NCBI RefSeq assembly: GCF_016724845.1
Contig: NZ_CP068082.1
Span: forward strand, 2,232,001 to 2,296,000
DNA length: 64,000 bases
Reading direction: 5' to 3'
Origin: Sphingobacterium spiritivorum
GTDB lineage: Bacteria; Bacteroidota; Bacteroidia; Sphingobacteriales; Sphingobacteriaceae
Of this stretch, positions 40,610 to 50,264 are shown piece after piece. Every line of letters starts with the position of its first letter. The stretch's first letter is position 1. Made by a program: the position numbers and the translations under genes. Under the pieces are notes generated by a model, which saw only the letters and a list, made by a program, of their open reading frames with translations, was not told where the DNA came from and did not search any database.

Positions 40610-41615
40610 TCGGGTATGTTGATAGTATGGTTTTGTCCAGATGATAGAACACAATGTTTCGATCTTCTTTCTTTAATTCTTTCTTCAAAAATGAAGCCGT
40701 TTTTGAGAGGTCTTCTTCAGAAACAAACTCATATCTGATGATATCGTTTTTCATCAGCCCTTTTTCAGGAAGATCCTGCTTCAATACATACAGATTTGTA
40801 TTTGGATTACGGGTAAATAGGGTGGTATTGTCCAGATCTTCTTTATCAATTTTTTTAGAAATTCCCGCGTATTCCTGATTGCGGAATACAACGAACCATT
40901 CAAAGAGAGGTAGTGCAACATCGAGCTTGAGGGGATAGTTTCCTAAATGATCTTTGAGATAGAGATTAAGATCTTCCTGATTCAAGATGGAGTTTTGGGT
41001 TCCGAATTTTCGGAGGTTCCCCATATTATAGCACATAAGAATGGCTCTTGAAACAGGAGGTATGCCGCTGGTCTTGATGTTTTTGATCTGGTGGAGTCTA
41101 AGGGTGGAAGTGAGTTCTACATTTGCCAGCTCGGGAAAAGTCTTCATAAATTCGATCAGATAAAAGAATTTGTCACGGGACGAAGCTGTCCAGTCACAGT
41201 CCAGTTGTAACTCTCCGAATGTAGTATTGCCGCTCTGTTTTACCTTTTCAATGACAAATGGCACGATTTTATGAGCTAATCCTCTTATTGTGAGGCTGTC
41301 CATGGATTGAAAGATCCGGGTGTTGATAAAAACCACAGGGACAATCTGCATATCTGCCGGAAGAGTATCTTTGAAAGTAATAGGCGAAATGGGTATCGGT
41401 TCACGTCCGTTTTCCTGCATATCTATATCCATGATCCGTACATACAGTTTGTTAGTATGGAGCTGGTTGAGACTGTTTTGTGTAATGGAGTCGGAAGCGT
41501 AGTTTGTTTTCCAATAGTAAAATGAAACCTCTTTCTGAGGACGCTGACAACTCACTGTTGCCAGTAACAACAGGGCGAAGAGACAAAAATATAGTTGTAT
41601 GTTCTTATAAATCAT
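40575..41615 (-). CDS. Lipoprotein of unknown function with a TIM-barrel-like pattern
   Basis: 346 residues. The signal ends with lipobox LLATVSC (Cys23). The body alternates strands and helices and contains ELQLDCDWTASSRDKFFYLI, a pattern like the Q-x-D-x-D-x-T strand of DUF3142/glycosidase-like TIM barrels; I regard this as a weak resemblance, not a call. The last 35 nt overlap the start of the large helical-repeat protein, which also seems to be exported. The pair is likely to be functionally linked. Confidence 0.7.
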   Translation of the reverse strand: MIYKNIQLYFCLFALLLLATVSCQRPQKEVSFYYWKTNYASDSITQNSLNQLHTNKLYVRIMDIDMQENGREPIPISPITFKDTLPADMQIVPVVFINTRIFQSMDSLTIRGLAHKIVPFVIEKVKQSGNTTFGELQLDCDWTASSRDKFFYLIEFMKTFPELANVELTSTLRLHQIKNIKTSGIPPVSRAILMCYNMGNLRKFGTQNSILNQEDLNLYLKDHLGNYPLKLDVALPLFEWFVVFRNQEYAGISKKIDKEDLDNTTLFTRNPNTNLYVLKQDLPEKGLMKNDIIRYEFVSEEDLSKTASFLKKELKKEDRNIVFYHLDKTILSTYPNETLQKIINRL

Positions 41616-41741
41616 TTAGAGTAAAAGTAAGATATTTATACGAGTGAAGCCAAAATAATACATAGTCGTAAAACATAATAGCATACGTAGTTGTTTTATC
41701 ACGGATTGTTAATTAAATAAAGATCATTATAAATTTAAAGG

Positions 41742-43532
41742 ATGAAGCCAGTTTGGAAATGGGTAATCGGGGTAGTTGCATTTCTTATCATTGCAGTGGT
41801 AAGTGCAAGTTGGTATTTAAGTATACATTGGAAGCCCATAGTGGAGGATCAGTTAAAAGAAGCAATTAAAGATGCCAGTGATAGTCTTTACACCTTGAAA
41901 TATGATGATCTGGATATCAATCCCGGTCTTGGAAACGTAGTGGTCAAGAATGTGGAGCTTATCCCGGATTCCAATGTCTATAAACAGATGGATCAGCGCA
42001 AAGAAGCTCCGAATAACAGGGTTCATATCAAAGTTTCCAAACTAAAAATAGTGAGCTTCAATATTATTGATATTTTAAAGAAAAAGAAGCTTAAGATCGA
42101 ATCTATAGAATTTGAAAGCCCTAAGATTCATTTGATGAATGAATATCATGCCTACAATGATACTGTTTCCACTAAACCACAAAAGACGCTGTATGAAAGT
42201 GTCAAAAAGTTTTTAAATACGATTCAGATCGGTGGTATAAAAGTTGAAGATATTTCCTTTAAATATACACAACTTGACAAAGGCAGGTCATCACATATGG
42301 AGATTGAAAAGGTCAATCTGCGGGTGAGAGATGTGCTGATTGATTCGACATCAATCTCAGATTCTCTTCGCTTCTATCATACAAAAATGATCGAACTGGA
42401 GGTGCCGAAATTTGAGTATCCTCTTCCTAACGGGCTGTATAAGGTCGGATTTGAAAAGCTGAAGATCAATACGGAAGAACAGAATATCCTGCTGACTAAG
42501 GTCTCTTATGTCCCGCAGTTAAAAAAGGATGCCTTCTACAAAAAGAAAGGCTCCGGAGGTTCTATTGCATCGCTGCGGTTTGATACGGTTCGTTTTGAAA
42601 ATCTGGACTTCAAAAATCTCATGCGAAACAAGCAACTGACAGCCAGACGTGCGCAGATCAGAAACGGATCGGTAGTGATCTCATCAGATAAGCGCTATCA
42701 TAGTCCTTCTGAAAACAAGATTGGGCAGTCTCCGCATCAGAAGCTGCTCCAATTAAAGGGATTGCTTCGGTTAGATACAGTGCTGGTTGAAAATGTGGAT
42801 GTGACTTATTCGGAGTTTAGTAATAAATACCTGAAAGAAGGCTCTATTTCCTTTGATCATACTAGGGGCTACCTGACGAATGTAACCAATGACTCTGTAG
42901 CCCTGAAGAAAGATAAGTGGATGAGGGCAAATCTGAGCAGTAATATAATGGGCTCCGGATTATTAAAAGTCGAATTTGGATTTGATATGCTGAGCAAGCA
43001 GGGTGAACATACGTATAAGGGTTCGGTGGGAGCGATGAATGCTACAGCATTTAACAGAATCCTGCGGCCGCTGTTAAATGTGGAGATTGCATCCGGGAAT
43101 ATCAAAAGAATCAATTTTGATTATAAAGCCAATGACTACCGCAATTGGGGAACATTCAAATTCGATTACAATCATCTAAAAATAAATATCCTGAATGAAC
43201 AAGGCAAAGGTGAAGAGAAGGTCTCTAAGCGTGCTATTTCTTTTTTAGTCAATAGTTTTATTCTGAATGACAGTAATCCTGATGCAAATGAAATTTATCA
43301 TGTAGGAAATGTTAATTACAAGCGTGTCCCGCAATATCCTTTTTTCAAAACATTATGGCAAAGCTTGCTGGCCGGAATCAAACAATGTGTAGGAATGACT
43401 CCTGAGCGTGAGGCAAAGCTTATGGGGAAGGCCGAAACGGCAACGGAAACAATCAGTAAGACCAAGAAATTCTTCAATTCTATCTTCAAAAAGAAGGATA
43501 AGAAAGAAGAAGATAAAAAGGAAAAGAAATAA
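41742..43532 (+). CDS. AsmA-like membrane-anchored protein
   Basis: 596 residues. One N-terminal membrane helix (VIGVVAFLIIAVVSASWYL) and a long beta-rich periplasmic body with AsmA/TamB-like repeats: YDDLDINPGLGNVVVKNVELIPD, KLKIESIEFESPKIHL, GIKVEDISFKYTQL. The C-terminus is a very lysine-rich tail (KKDKKEEDKKEKK). AsmA-like proteins are proposed to bridge the envelope for phospholipid transport. It has its own transcription unit and is read in the same frame as trkH, 17 codons downstream. Confidence 0.75.
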   Translation: MKPVWKWVIGVVAFLIIAVVSASWYLSIHWKPIVEDQLKEAIKDASDSLYTLKYDDLDINPGLGNVVVKNVELIPDSNVYKQMDQRKEAPNNRVHIKVSKLKIVSFNIIDILKKKKLKIESIEFESPKIHLMNEYHAYNDTVSTKPQKTLYESVKKFLNTIQIGGIKVEDISFKYTQLDKGRSSHMEIEKVNLRVRDVLIDSTSISDSLRFYHTKMIELEVPKFEYPLPNGLYKVGFEKLKINTEEQNILLTKVSYVPQLKKDAFYKKKGSGGSIASLRFDTVRFENLDFKNLMRNKQLTARRAQIRNGSVVISSDKRYHSPSENKIGQSPHQKLLQLKGLLRLDTVLVENVDVTYSEFSNKYLKEGSISFDHTRGYLTNVTNDSVALKKDKWMRANLSSNIMGSGLLKVEFGFDMLSKQGEHTYKGSVGAMNATAFNRILRPLLNVEIASGNIKRINFDYKANDYRNWGTFKFDYNHLKINILNEQGKGEEKVSKRAISFLVNSFILNDSNPDANEIYHVGNVNYKRVPQYPFFKTLWQSLLAGIKQCVGMTPEREAKLMGKAETATETISKTKKFFNSIFKKKDKKEEDKKEKK

Positions 43533-43583
43533 ACGAAAGGAGGTGGCTATCTTTGCTACCTTACAGTTGCAGCAGAAAAGAGG

Positions 43584-45362
43584 ATGTTAGGTTTCTTAAA
43601 GTTTATTTTTAAATACAAAAACAAGATAATAGACATTTGCATGTTCTATGTGAGCATGATCTGTGCATTTGCCGTTATTTTGCATGTGGGATATATAACA
43701 GATCCTAAGATTGCGAAAGTATTCGAAGTTGTTATACACGGAATGTTCTTTGGTTTGTTCCTGTTAGAAGGATTTCGTACCGTATCATCGATATTAGTTC
43801 AAAAGAGAATCGGGGTTTCCAATATTTCCGGACTTGTAATCATTGGCTACTTTTTCTTTATCACTCTTGCCCGGCTTTCCGGACTTGAATCGCTTTCATT
43901 TTTTAATAAAGAAGAGTGGATATATCTGGGAATATATCTCATCTTTTTATCTGCGTTATCAAAAAACAGTTTGTTTTTTGATAACTTCTACTTTAATCCT
44001 ACGATCCTTTTTGTTATCAGTTTTTTAGTGCTGATCCTGATCGGTACTTTGATTCTTATGCTGCCCCGCACCACTTTAGTCGCTCCTTTGACTTTTATAG
44101 ATGCCTTATTTATGGCAACGAGTGCAGTATGTATTACAGGACTGTCGGTGACAGATATATCTTCTAATTTTTCCATGTTCGGACAGACCGTGATTCTGGT
44201 TCTTATCCAGATCGGTGGATTGGGAATTATGACCTTTACTGGTTTTTTCGGGTACTTCTTTTCAGGTGGATTTTCTTTTAAAAATCAACTTATGTTTGGG
44301 GAGATACTGGAAGAGAATAAACTTAACTCCGTAATCAGTACTTTGCTGACTATTATTTTTATTACACTGTTATTCGAATTTATAGGTGCTGTTTCTATTT
44401 ATTTTACGCTAGATCCAACCCTGTTTAATTCTATTGGTGATCAGGTTTTCTTTTCCATTTTTCATGCTGTCTCTTCATTTTGTAATGCCGGGTTTTCTAT
44501 TCTTCCGGATGGTATACAGCATGCAGATTACCGATACAATTACAATTTTCAATTGGCGCTCGCCATGATATTTGTTTTCGGAGGACTGGGCTTTGGAACA
44601 GTTTACAATTTCTATACCTATGCAAAAACAAAGGTTCAGGCGCTGTTTTGCAAGCTGATCTTAAAACGCAGTTATGTTCATAAACCCTGGCCTTTCAGCT
44701 TTAATTCTAAATTTATACTGATTTGTAATCTTATCCTTGTCGTGTTGGCGACCAGTTCTTACTTTCTGTTTGAATACAGCAATACGCTTCAGCAGGATGA
44801 GACCTGGTATGGCAAGATCGTATCCGCTTTTTTTATGACTAATGCTTCCCGGTCAGCCGGCTTCAACAGTATAAATCTTAATTTTTTGAGTGGGCCTACC
44901 GTAATTATGGTGACCTCTTTGATGTGGATCGGAGCCTCTCCGGGATCTACCGGCGGAGGTGTGAAAGTGACGACTGTGGCTATTGCATTATTGAATATTT
45001 TATCTCTGGCAAGAGGAAAAGATTCTATAGATATTTTCAAAAGAAGGATCATTCCTGAGTCTGTAAATAAGGCGTTTGCCATTATATTGCTTTCAGGAGT
45101 TACGATTGGAATTTCTTTTGTCCTGCTCAATCTTTCAGATCCCGGCAAAGGAATGAAAGAGCTTCTTTTCGAAACGGTATCTGCTTATACGACCTGTGGA
45201 CTTTCTTTGGGTGTCACTCCATCGTTGAGTCCAGCCAGTAAGATTATCATTATCTTCACTATGTTTGTCGGGCGTGTGGGTACATTGACTCTGCTTGTTG
45301 CGTTTATCAAAAATATGCGGAATAGAAATTACGTCTATCCGAGTGAAAAAATATTATTCTAA
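43584..45362 (+). CDS. trkH: TrkH/KtrB-type potassium uptake channel subunit
   Basis: 592 residues, about ten or more helices. The four pore loops are recognisable: ATSAVCITGLSVTD, HAVSSFCNAGFS, NASRSAGFNS and SAYTTCGLSLG, with GASPGSTGGGVKVTT next to the third. An extra N-terminal part of about 130 residues with three helices (AVILHVGYI... region) makes it longer than a minimal KtrB. With the adjacent TrkA it imports K+. A TATCTTTG -7 box at 43548-43555 may be its own promoter, though its -33 element is missing. Confidence 0.93.
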   Translation: MLGFLKFIFKYKNKIIDICMFYVSMICAFAVILHVGYITDPKIAKVFEVVIHGMFFGLFLLEGFRTVSSILVQKRIGVSNISGLVIIGYFFFITLARLSGLESLSFFNKEEWIYLGIYLIFLSALSKNSLFFDNFYFNPTILFVISFLVLILIGTLILMLPRTTLVAPLTFIDALFMATSAVCITGLSVTDISSNFSMFGQTVILVLIQIGGLGIMTFTGFFGYFFSGGFSFKNQLMFGEILEENKLNSVISTLLTIIFITLLFEFIGAVSIYFTLDPTLFNSIGDQVFFSIFHAVSSFCNAGFSILPDGIQHADYRYNYNFQLALAMIFVFGGLGFGTVYNFYTYAKTKVQALFCKLILKRSYVHKPWPFSFNSKFILICNLILVVLATSSYFLFEYSNTLQQDETWYGKIVSAFFMTNASRSAGFNSINLNFLSGPTVIMVTSLMWIGASPGSTGGGVKVTTVAIALLNILSLARGKDSIDIFKRRIIPESVNKAFAIILLSGVTIGISFVLLNLSDPGKGMKELLFETVSAYTTCGLSLGVTPSLSPASKIIIIFTMFVGRVGTLTLLVAFIKNMRNRNYVYPSEKILF

Positions 45363-45371
45363 TTTATCAGC

Positions 45372-46058
45372 ATGAAATATATTGTATTAGGATTAGGACA
45401 TTTTGGGAAATCGTTGGCGATACACCTCACCGAGTTGGGACATGAGGTAATCGGTGCCGATAAAAATCTTACGATTGTAGAACAATTGAAGGATCGGGTG
45501 ACTCATACGGTATGTATGGATACTACAGACCGTGATTCAGTGAGCGCTCTGCCACTAAGAGACAGTCATGCTGTTATAGTGGCCATTGGTGAAGACGAGG
45601 GCGCTTCGATGCTTACTACGGCCTTATTGAAGCAGCTTCACGTGAAACGTATTATTGGTCGTGTAGTATCTGATTTGCAGAAGACAGTTATGGAAGCAAT
45701 GGAGATTGACGAATACATCATGCCGGAGGAAGAGGCTGCGGAAAGGCTGGCGATGCGTCTGGATAATATTGACATCGTAGATTCCTTCAAAATCTCGGAT
45801 AAATACAGTATTGTAGAGACTAAAGTACCCGCTAAATATATCGGGATGACGCTGGAACAGGCGAATCTGACAAATAGTTATGGGGTGATTGTACTTACTA
45901 CGATCAATCAGCGGGATGTACAGGAAAAAGGCAAAAACGTGAAAGTGAAAGAAGCAACAGGAATTGCCAAATCTGATACCATGCTCAGGGAAGAGGATTT
46001 GCTCGTCTTATTCGGAGAACTTTCCAATATTAAAAAACTGATTCAAAAAAGCGAATAG
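45372..46058 (+). CDS. trkA: TrkA/KtrA-family RCK regulatory subunit
   Basis: 228 residues: an RCK-N Rossmann domain (IVLGLGHFGKSLAIHL with GLGHFG; DSHAVIVAIGEDEGASMLT) and an RCK-C domain (VETKVPAKYIGMTLEQANLTNSYGVIVL, EEDLLVLFGELSNI). It binds nucleotides and gates the TrkH/KtrB channel. It is 10 nt downstream of trkH and followed by a strong terminator, so they form a two-gene unit. Its single RCK-N/RCK-C architecture is KtrA-like rather than the doubled E. coli TrkA. Confidence 0.94.
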   Translation: MKYIVLGLGHFGKSLAIHLTELGHEVIGADKNLTIVEQLKDRVTHTVCMDTTDRDSVSALPLRDSHAVIVAIGEDEGASMLTTALLKQLHVKRIIGRVVSDLQKTVMEAMEIDEYIMPEEEAAERLAMRLDNIDIVDSFKISDKYSIVETKVPAKYIGMTLEQANLTNSYGVIVLTTINQRDVQEKGKNVKVKEATGIAKSDTMLREEDLLVLFGELSNIKKLIQKSE

Positions 46059-46087
46059 CTGACAACTTCTGAGAATGTCACACAGGG

Positions 46088-46128
46088 AAAAAGGATTTCA
46101 TGTCATACAACACTGAAATCCTTTTTTG
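46088..46128 (+). terminator. trkHA terminator
   Basis: Stem aaaggatttca/tgaaatccttt with a 13-nt loop and a following T-run, about 30 nt after the trkA stop codon. Confidence 0.85.
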
Positions 46129-46201
46129 TTATTCTGACGAATTTTAAAATGATTTGTATATTTTTGGAGCTTAATCATTACATACAACCTATTTAGAGTA
46201 C

Positions 46202-48691
46202 ATGAAAAATTGGTTTAAGGAAAATGCAGTACACTTTGCGATTGTCGGAATCTTCATCGTTATGGTGTTTTTTTATTTTACACCTATATGGCAGGGTAAG
46301 ACTTTGGCACAACATGATGTGCTGCAGGCAGAGGCAAGTCAGAAAGAATTATTTGATTATAAAGCCAAGGACGGACATGCGCCCAACTGGACAAATTCTA
46401 TGTTTGGAGGTATGCCCACCTACCAGATCTGGGCAGAGCATAGCAGCAATGTCGGCACCTATATATCCAGAGGTTTAAAAACAGTTTTTCCAACACCAAT
46501 AGATGTTGTATTGCTGTATCTAATAGGAGCGTATTTTTTGTTCTGTGTCCTGAAGGTTAGGCCATGGCTAGCTGCGGTAGGTGCAATAGCTGTCGCATTT
46601 ACATCCTATAATTTTATTTATATAGAAGCCGGACACGTGAATAAGGCTTATGCTATTGCTTATATGGCGCCTATTATCGGGTCTATTATTCTGTGCTATC
46701 GGGGCAAATTTCTATTAGGCGGAGCTATTCTGGCTTTGTCAATGGCTTTAGAAATCCGTGTCAACCATATTCAGGTTACATATTACCTGTTTATTGCCTT
46801 GTTAGTATTGGTCGGTATCGAACTTTACCATGCGATCAAAGAAAAGAGAATCAAGGGGTTCTTACAGGCAAGCGGCGTTCAGTTAACCGCTGTTATTCTT
46901 GCGGTGCTGGTCAACGCATCTGTATTATATCCTACTTACGAATACAGTAAATATTCTACCCGTGGTAAGGCCAATATTATCAAAGTCGATGAGACAAATG
47001 AACAAAAAGGGCTGGATAAACAGTATGCATATGACTGGAGTCAGGGTGTGGGGGAGACCATCACATTTTTGATTCCTAATGCTTACGGAGGTCGCTCGCA
47101 AGGAGTTCTGGATGAAAATTCACATGTTGCCAAACTTTATGAATCGAAAGGTGCTTCTGCTATGCAGGCTGCACAAATCGCAAAGCAGATGCCGTCATAT
47201 TGGGGTGAAAAACAATTTACTGCAGGTCCCTGGTATTTTGGAGCAAGTATATTATTTCTGTTTGTTCTGGGGCTATTCATAGTCAGAGGGCGTATTAAGT
47301 GGTGGATCCTGGGAGCTACAGCACTTATCATCTTCCTTTCATTTGGTCGTCATCTTCCTTTTATTTCGGATTTGTTTTTTGACTACTTCCCGATGTATAA
47401 TAAGTTCAGAGCTGTAGAATCCATATTGGTCATTGCGGCATTGCTGATCCCAATACTGGCTATATTATGTATCAATGAGTTGATCAACCGTTCTTCTGAA
47501 ATCAAAAATCTAGATAAGAAAGTACTCTACACTTTCATAGGTGTAGGAGGTTTGTGTCTTTTGATCGCATTAGTTCCGGAGATGTTCCTGGGCCTCCGTA
47601 ATTCTAAGCATCAGGATCTTGTGGAGATATTTACACAGCAGATCGGAGATCGTACTGTTGCAAACGAAACTGTGACAGCATTGGTGAAGGATCGTGCTTC
47701 GCTTGCAAGTAAAGATGCCTGGCGTTCGTTCTTCATTGTTGCATTGACATTTGGTCTGATCTGGTTTTACCTGAAAAAGAAATTAAATTATACTGTATTA
47801 GTTGTTGCTTTGGGAGTGATTTTCCTTGCAGATCTGTGGTCTGTGGATAAGCGCTACCTGAATGATGATTCTTTTGCAAACCCTTCTTCCACCCGGATTC
47901 CCGAGCGTGAGGTTGATCAGCTGATCCGTCTGGATCAGGATCCAAGTTATCGTGTGCTGGATCTTACAACAAATGCGTTCTCAGATGCTACAGCATCCTA
48001 TTTCCATAAAAACCTGGGAGGATATCATGCTGCCAAAATGATGCGCTTTCAGGAGATTCTGGAACATCAGTTTAACGGGGCTTTAAATGAAGATGTACTG
48101 GATATGTTCAATGTTCGCTACCTGATTACAGCAGACCCTTCAAACGGTGCTCAGAAAGTAGTTAGAAGAAGTTCTGCTCCGGGTAATGCCTGGTTTGTAG
48201 ATAAAGTGACATTTGTGAAAGACAATGCGCAAGAGATGCAGGCTATAGGTAGTTTTGATCCTAAGAAAGAAGCTTTTGTCAATCAGGAATTCAAGGATAA
48301 GATTGATGCAGGCCGTTTAGGTTTGCCTGTCAATTCCTCTATTACCCTCACTTCGTATCATCCTGACACCTTGAAGTATGAATATACAGCACCGAATGAT
48401 GCATTCGCTGTATTTTCTGAAGTATTCTATGATAAGGGATGGAAAGCCTATATCGATGGTAAAGAGACACAGATTATCCGTGCAGACTATATTTTGAGAG
48501 CATTGCAGGTACCCGGAGGAAACCACAAGATTGAATTTATCTTTGCTCCGGAATCCGTCAAAACCACAAATATCCTTTCTGCAATAGCGTCAGTCATACT
48601 GGTGCTGGGATTAGCAGGTGCGGTCTGGTATGGTGTACGTCAAGACAAGAAAAAAGGTCCTGAATCGGAAAAACCGAAACGGACCAACTAA
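46202..48691 (+). CDS. YfhO-family membrane protein
   Basis: 829 residues, about 12-13 membrane helices followed by a soluble C-terminal part (about 590-790) and a final helix (LSAIASVILVLGLAGAVWYGV). QGKTLAQHDVLQAEASQ and MFGGMPTYQIW are typical YfhO N-terminal segments, and FNVRYLITADP and YDKGWKAYIDGKETQIIRADYILRALQVPGG typical of its C-terminal domain. The fold is GT-C-like; in Firmicutes YfhO glycosylates teichoic acids, but Bacteroidota lack these, so the substrate here is unknown. It is monocistronic and convergent with rnhB. Confidence 0.88.
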   Translation: MKNWFKENAVHFAIVGIFIVMVFFYFTPIWQGKTLAQHDVLQAEASQKELFDYKAKDGHAPNWTNSMFGGMPTYQIWAEHSSNVGTYISRGLKTVFPTPIDVVLLYLIGAYFLFCVLKVRPWLAAVGAIAVAFTSYNFIYIEAGHVNKAYAIAYMAPIIGSIILCYRGKFLLGGAILALSMALEIRVNHIQVTYYLFIALLVLVGIELYHAIKEKRIKGFLQASGVQLTAVILAVLVNASVLYPTYEYSKYSTRGKANIIKVDETNEQKGLDKQYAYDWSQGVGETITFLIPNAYGGRSQGVLDENSHVAKLYESKGASAMQAAQIAKQMPSYWGEKQFTAGPWYFGASILFLFVLGLFIVRGRIKWWILGATALIIFLSFGRHLPFISDLFFDYFPMYNKFRAVESILVIAALLIPILAILCINELINRSSEIKNLDKKVLYTFIGVGGLCLLIALVPEMFLGLRNSKHQDLVEIFTQQIGDRTVANETVTALVKDRASLASKDAWRSFFIVALTFGLIWFYLKKKLNYTVLVVALGVIFLADLWSVDKRYLNDDSFANPSSTRIPEREVDQLIRLDQDPSYRVLDLTTNAFSDATASYFHKNLGGYHAAKMMRFQEILEHQFNGALNEDVLDMFNVRYLITADPSNGAQKVVRRSSAPGNAWFVDKVTFVKDNAQEMQAIGSFDPKKEAFVNQEFKDKIDAGRLGLPVNSSITLTSYHPDTLKYEYTAPNDAFAVFSEVFYDKGWKAYIDGKETQIIRADYILRALQVPGGNHKIEFIFAPESVKTTNILSAIASVILVLGLAGAVWYGVRQDKKKGPESEKPKRTN

Positions 48692-48711
48692 ATATTTATT
48701 AAATAAGATTT

Positions 48712-48762
48712 AAAAACCTTTAGAATAATTTGAGCTGCGGATCGGTTATTCTGAAGGTTTTT
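48712..48762 (+). terminator. yfhO terminator overlapping the 3' end of rnhB
   Basis: The stem aaaaacctttagaataa/ttattctgaaggttttt (one G-U pair) with a 17-nt loop ends in a T-run. It starts 20 nt past the yfhO stop and covers the last codons and stop of the convergent rnhB gene. Confidence 0.7.
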
Positions 48763-49316
48763 CTGTGATGTGGCGTTAGTCCGTATGCAAGGACTGCGTT
48801 TCGGTGTTTGACAGTAGGATAGCCCTTATTCTGCAACCAGTCATAGGCCGGAAAATCGCAGGCTATACTTTCCATATACTCGTCCCGGTAGGTCTTCGCC
48901 AATATAGACGCGGCTGCAATGGAAAGATATTTCCCGTCCCCTTTGATAATACAGGTATGTGAAACTTCCGGATAAGGGATAAAGCGATTTCCGTCTACAA
49001 TAATGTATTCAGCCTTCACTTTTAGCTGATCCAATGCACGATGCATGGCCAGATAGGATGCATTGTGAATATTGATTTTGTCAATTTCTTCAGCGGAAAC
49101 ACTGGCTACCGCAAAAGCAAGAGCCTCCTGCTCAATAATGGGGCGCAATGCCATTCGTTTCTTCTCACTTAATTTTTTGGAATCATTAAGAAGATCATGA
49201 TGATAGTCTTTTGGAAAAATAACTGCAGCGGCAAAGACGGGTCCCGCAAGACAGCCTCTTCCTGCTTCATCGCAGCCGGCTTCTATACGTTCTATCTGAA
49301 ATGTGGATAATAGCAT
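48720..49316 (-). CDS. rnhB: Ribonuclease HII
   Basis: 198 residues. Degrades RNA of RNA-DNA hybrids, notably misincorporated ribonucleotides. The catalytic DEAGRG motif (CDEAGRGCLAGPVFAAAV) is near the N-terminus; LNDSKKLSEKKR, YIIVDGNRF (third acidic residue) and AAASILAKTYRDEYM follow. The ATG at 49316 is chosen over an in-frame TTG 9 nt upstream; a TACTTTTG -7 box (49341 to 49334 on this strand) lies about 18 nt before it. Its 3' end doubles as a stem of the convergent terminator. Confidence 0.96.
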   Translation of the reverse strand: MLLSTFQIERIEAGCDEAGRGCLAGPVFAAAVIFPKDYHHDLLNDSKKLSEKKRMALRPIIEQEALAFAVASVSAEEIDKINIHNASYLAMHRALDQLKVKAEYIIVDGNRFIPYPEVSHTCIIKGDGKYLSIAAASILAKTYRDEYMESIACDFPAYDWLQNKGYPTVKHRNAVLAYGLTPHHRKTFRITDPQLKLF

Positions 49317-49501
49317 GGTATTCAATTAAACTTCAAAAGTAATATTTCTTAAGCCGGGATTAAAATGTAACTTCTCTGTGATTAACCTGCTTTTACAGTA
49401 ATTAACACTTCTTATCAGTTCTTTTGTAACGAAAACGAATGGTGAACAAACCTTTGGCAATTCTTTACGTCCAATCCCTTGTTCATCACGAATACCGGTT
49501 T

Positions 49502-50251
49502 ATGAAGAAAATTCTCATCATATGTATATGTTTCCTGATTTCAACGTCTGGCTATGGGCAGAAGAAATCAAAACAACCTGTTGTAACTCTTCCTGCGATT
49601 GATAATGTAGTGATAGACGGACAGTTGAATGAATGGTCAGGTAAACTCTTTACCGTTAATCAGGATTCTTCCTGGAGCTATTCTGTTGCCCGAAACGGAG
49701 ACTACCTGTATGCAGCGGTCAAAATCAAAGATAAAGAACTGCAGAGAGATGTCGTGCGCTGGGGCATAACGTTTGGAGTACATGGCAATGTAAAGAAAAA
49801 GGATGGAGCCGAGTTGATATATCCGGTTGCTGACCGCGAAGATGTAAGGGAACTGGCACAATCTGATGATTATAAAGGTCAGGATATCAGACAAGTGTTG
49901 CTTAATACAGCACGGGGATATCAGATTTCCGGCTTTCAGTCATTAGTAAATGGAAATCTTTCTTTCTCAAATAATTATGGAATTCAGGCGCAAATACGGA
50001 TCGACGAACACGATAATCTGTGCTATGAGGCTGTGTTGCCGGTTTCAAGATTAGCCACAGATAAGGATGAAGATCCTGTCGGAATTCAGTTACAGTTAAA
50101 TACTATGTGGTCAGTTATGGCCAGATCAGCCAGGGCTAACAAGGGAAGAGCCGTTGCCGGTGGAAGGCCTTACGCTACCCAACAAATGCCTAAAAATCAA
50201 GGTAAAGTACAAACAGAGGTGTGGATATTGACCATACTGGATCAGAATTAA
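49502..50251 (+). CDS. Secreted CBM9/DOMON-like protein
   Basis: 249 residues. Signal peptide (MKKILIICICFLISTSGYGQ) then a single domain with the CBM9-like signature VVIDGQLNEWSGKLFTVNQDSSWSYSVARNGDYLYAAVKIKDKELQ. Such modules bind sugars or serve as DOMON-like domains; no ligand is indicated. The frame is open to 49439, but the signal peptide starts at the ATG at 49502. It lies 13 nt before the barrel gene, so they form an operon, in the place where GLPGLI-type proteins usually accompany such barrels. Confidence 0.8.
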   Translation: MKKILIICICFLISTSGYGQKKSKQPVVTLPAIDNVVIDGQLNEWSGKLFTVNQDSSWSYSVARNGDYLYAAVKIKDKELQRDVVRWGITFGVHGNVKKKDGAELIYPVADREDVRELAQSDDYKGQDIRQVLLNTARGYQISGFQSLVNGNLSFSNNYGIQAQIRIDEHDNLCYEAVLPVSRLATDKDEDPVGIQLQLNTMWSVMARSARANKGRAVAGGRPYATQQMPKNQGKVQTEVWILTILDQN

Positions 50252-50264
50252 TAATTATATACAT

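Noticed and set aside
43530..43584. Possible stop-codon readthrough fusion of the AsmA-like gene and trkH
   Set aside because: The two are in the same frame with 17 open codons between, but the stop is a plain TAA and trkH has its own ATG; chance (one in three) explains the shared frame.
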